A stretch of DNA of 5,140 nt from a bacterium (lineage in GTDB: Bacteria > Chloroflexota > Dormibacteria > UBA8260 > Bog-877), in contig JAJYWM010000186.1 in assembly GCA_021791455.1 (NCBI GenBank), positions 1-5,140 on the forward strand, in the 5' to 3' direction. Below the pieces are notes generated by a model. It worked only from the letters and a program-made list of their open reading frames with translations. It was not told the DNA's origin and did not search any database. Numbering within the stretch: position 1 is the stretch's first letter; each line of letters begins with the position of its first letter. This document shows, piece by piece, positions 4,803 through 5,140 of the stretch. The translations under genes were made by a program, and so were the position numbers.

Positions 4803-5140
4803 CCTCAGATTCCGTGCGCCGAACAGCGGCCTGTCGCGCCTCGATGACGGCTTGGACTGGGCCCAGAGGTCGCCGCTGATCCGCCGGATGCGCAGCGGCG
4901 CCTTCTGGGGGCTATGCGGCCTGGCCCTGCTGGCGATCATCGTGCCGCTGCTGGACATGGTCTGGACCCTCATCTCGCAGGCGGCGCCGCTGCTCAACCT
5001 CAACCTCTTCACCCACGGGAGCGCCATCGATCCGGCCCACCTGAGCGCCCCCATCGGCGTGGAGGACGGCATCCTGGGCTCACTGCTTCTGGGTCTGGGC
5101 GTGCTGATCGTCGCCGGGATCATCGGGGTGCTCGCCGGCC
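4795..5140 (+). CDS. pstA: Phosphate ABC transporter permease PstA (N-terminal part, cut by window end)
   Basis: 115 residues are visible before the window ends. PstA is the second membrane channel subunit. Residues 1-35 form a polar, arginine-rich cytoplasmic N-terminus. The first membrane segment is about 36-61 (F37-W-G-L through L59-I) and a second begins near 93 and continues into V-A-G-I-I-G-V-L-A-G (106-115). The E-D-G-I-L-G-S-L-L-L segment at 90-99 corresponds to the conserved G-G-I-x-x-A-I-x-G-T-L region of PstA ahead of its second membrane helix. The start is taken as GTG at 4795, which overlaps the pstC stop by 8 bp, with GGTGGG at 4784-4789 as ribosome site. An ATG at 4888 would cut into the region just before the first membrane segment and is less likely. 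Frame, position after pstC and hydrophobic pattern agree. The conserved EAA loop lies beyond the window. Confidence 0.88.
   Translation, partial: MSSLRFRAPNSGLSRLDDGLDWAQRSPLIRRMRSGAFWGLCGLALLAIIVPLLDMVWTLISQAAPLLNLNLFTHGSAIDPAHLSAPIGVEDGILGSLLLGLGVLIVAGIIGVLAG

Noticed and set aside
4055..4879. 274-codon plus-strand open frame within pstC
   Set aside because: Wrong-frame shadow rich in His, Arg and Pro; the pstC frame carries the EAA loop and membrane segments.
4137..5123. 328-codon minus-strand open frame opposite pstC and pstA
   Set aside because: Low-complexity Arg/Gly/Asp-rich translation without motifs, lying opposite clear membrane proteins.

Overview
The window is high-GC DNA with GTG starts, a lipoprotein phosphate-binding protein close in sequence to the mycobacterial PstS1 type, and a small-gene cassette seen in Actinobacteriota, Chloroflexota and similar phyla. 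I infer a high-GC actinobacterium-like organism (Acidimicrobiia-type Actinobacteriota, or a relative such as Dormibacterota). The genus cannot be fixed from this sequence.

Left part (1-1008), small accessory genes. A 16-codon gene tail (1-51) ends in an ATGA overlap with a DUF5678-type small protein (48-377). Five bases later comes a single-domain retropepsin-like aspartic protease (383-784). A 77-residue basic, glycine-rich protein (1008-775, minus strand) points at the protease, and the two 3' ends overlap by 10 bp.

Middle (1009-1447), no credible gene. The 1030-1078 stretch recalls the non-coding ends of IS21-type elements, weakly supported. The last 60 bases hold the best regulatory signal of the window: four TAAC/TAAT cores exactly 11 bp apart (1385-1424). 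This is the geometry of a PHO box, and the last repeat doubles as a CATAAT -10 hexamer 25 bp ahead of pstB.

Right part (1448-5140), a high-affinity phosphate ABC transporter operon in the order pstB-pstS-pstC-pstA instead of the usual pstS-C-A-B. PstS is the lipoprotein that captures phosphate outside the membrane, PstC and PstA form the channel, and PstB is the ATPase. pstA is cut by the window edge. GC-rich hairpins sit at both borders of pstS (2254-2284 and 3589-3625), a layout that could let the binding protein be made in excess of the membrane parts. PstC is long, with about 70 extra residues carrying two added hydrophobic segments, and its start codon is uncertain. No phoU, phoR or phoB/phoP gene is visible. 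I see no CRISPR array, tRNA or rRNA.
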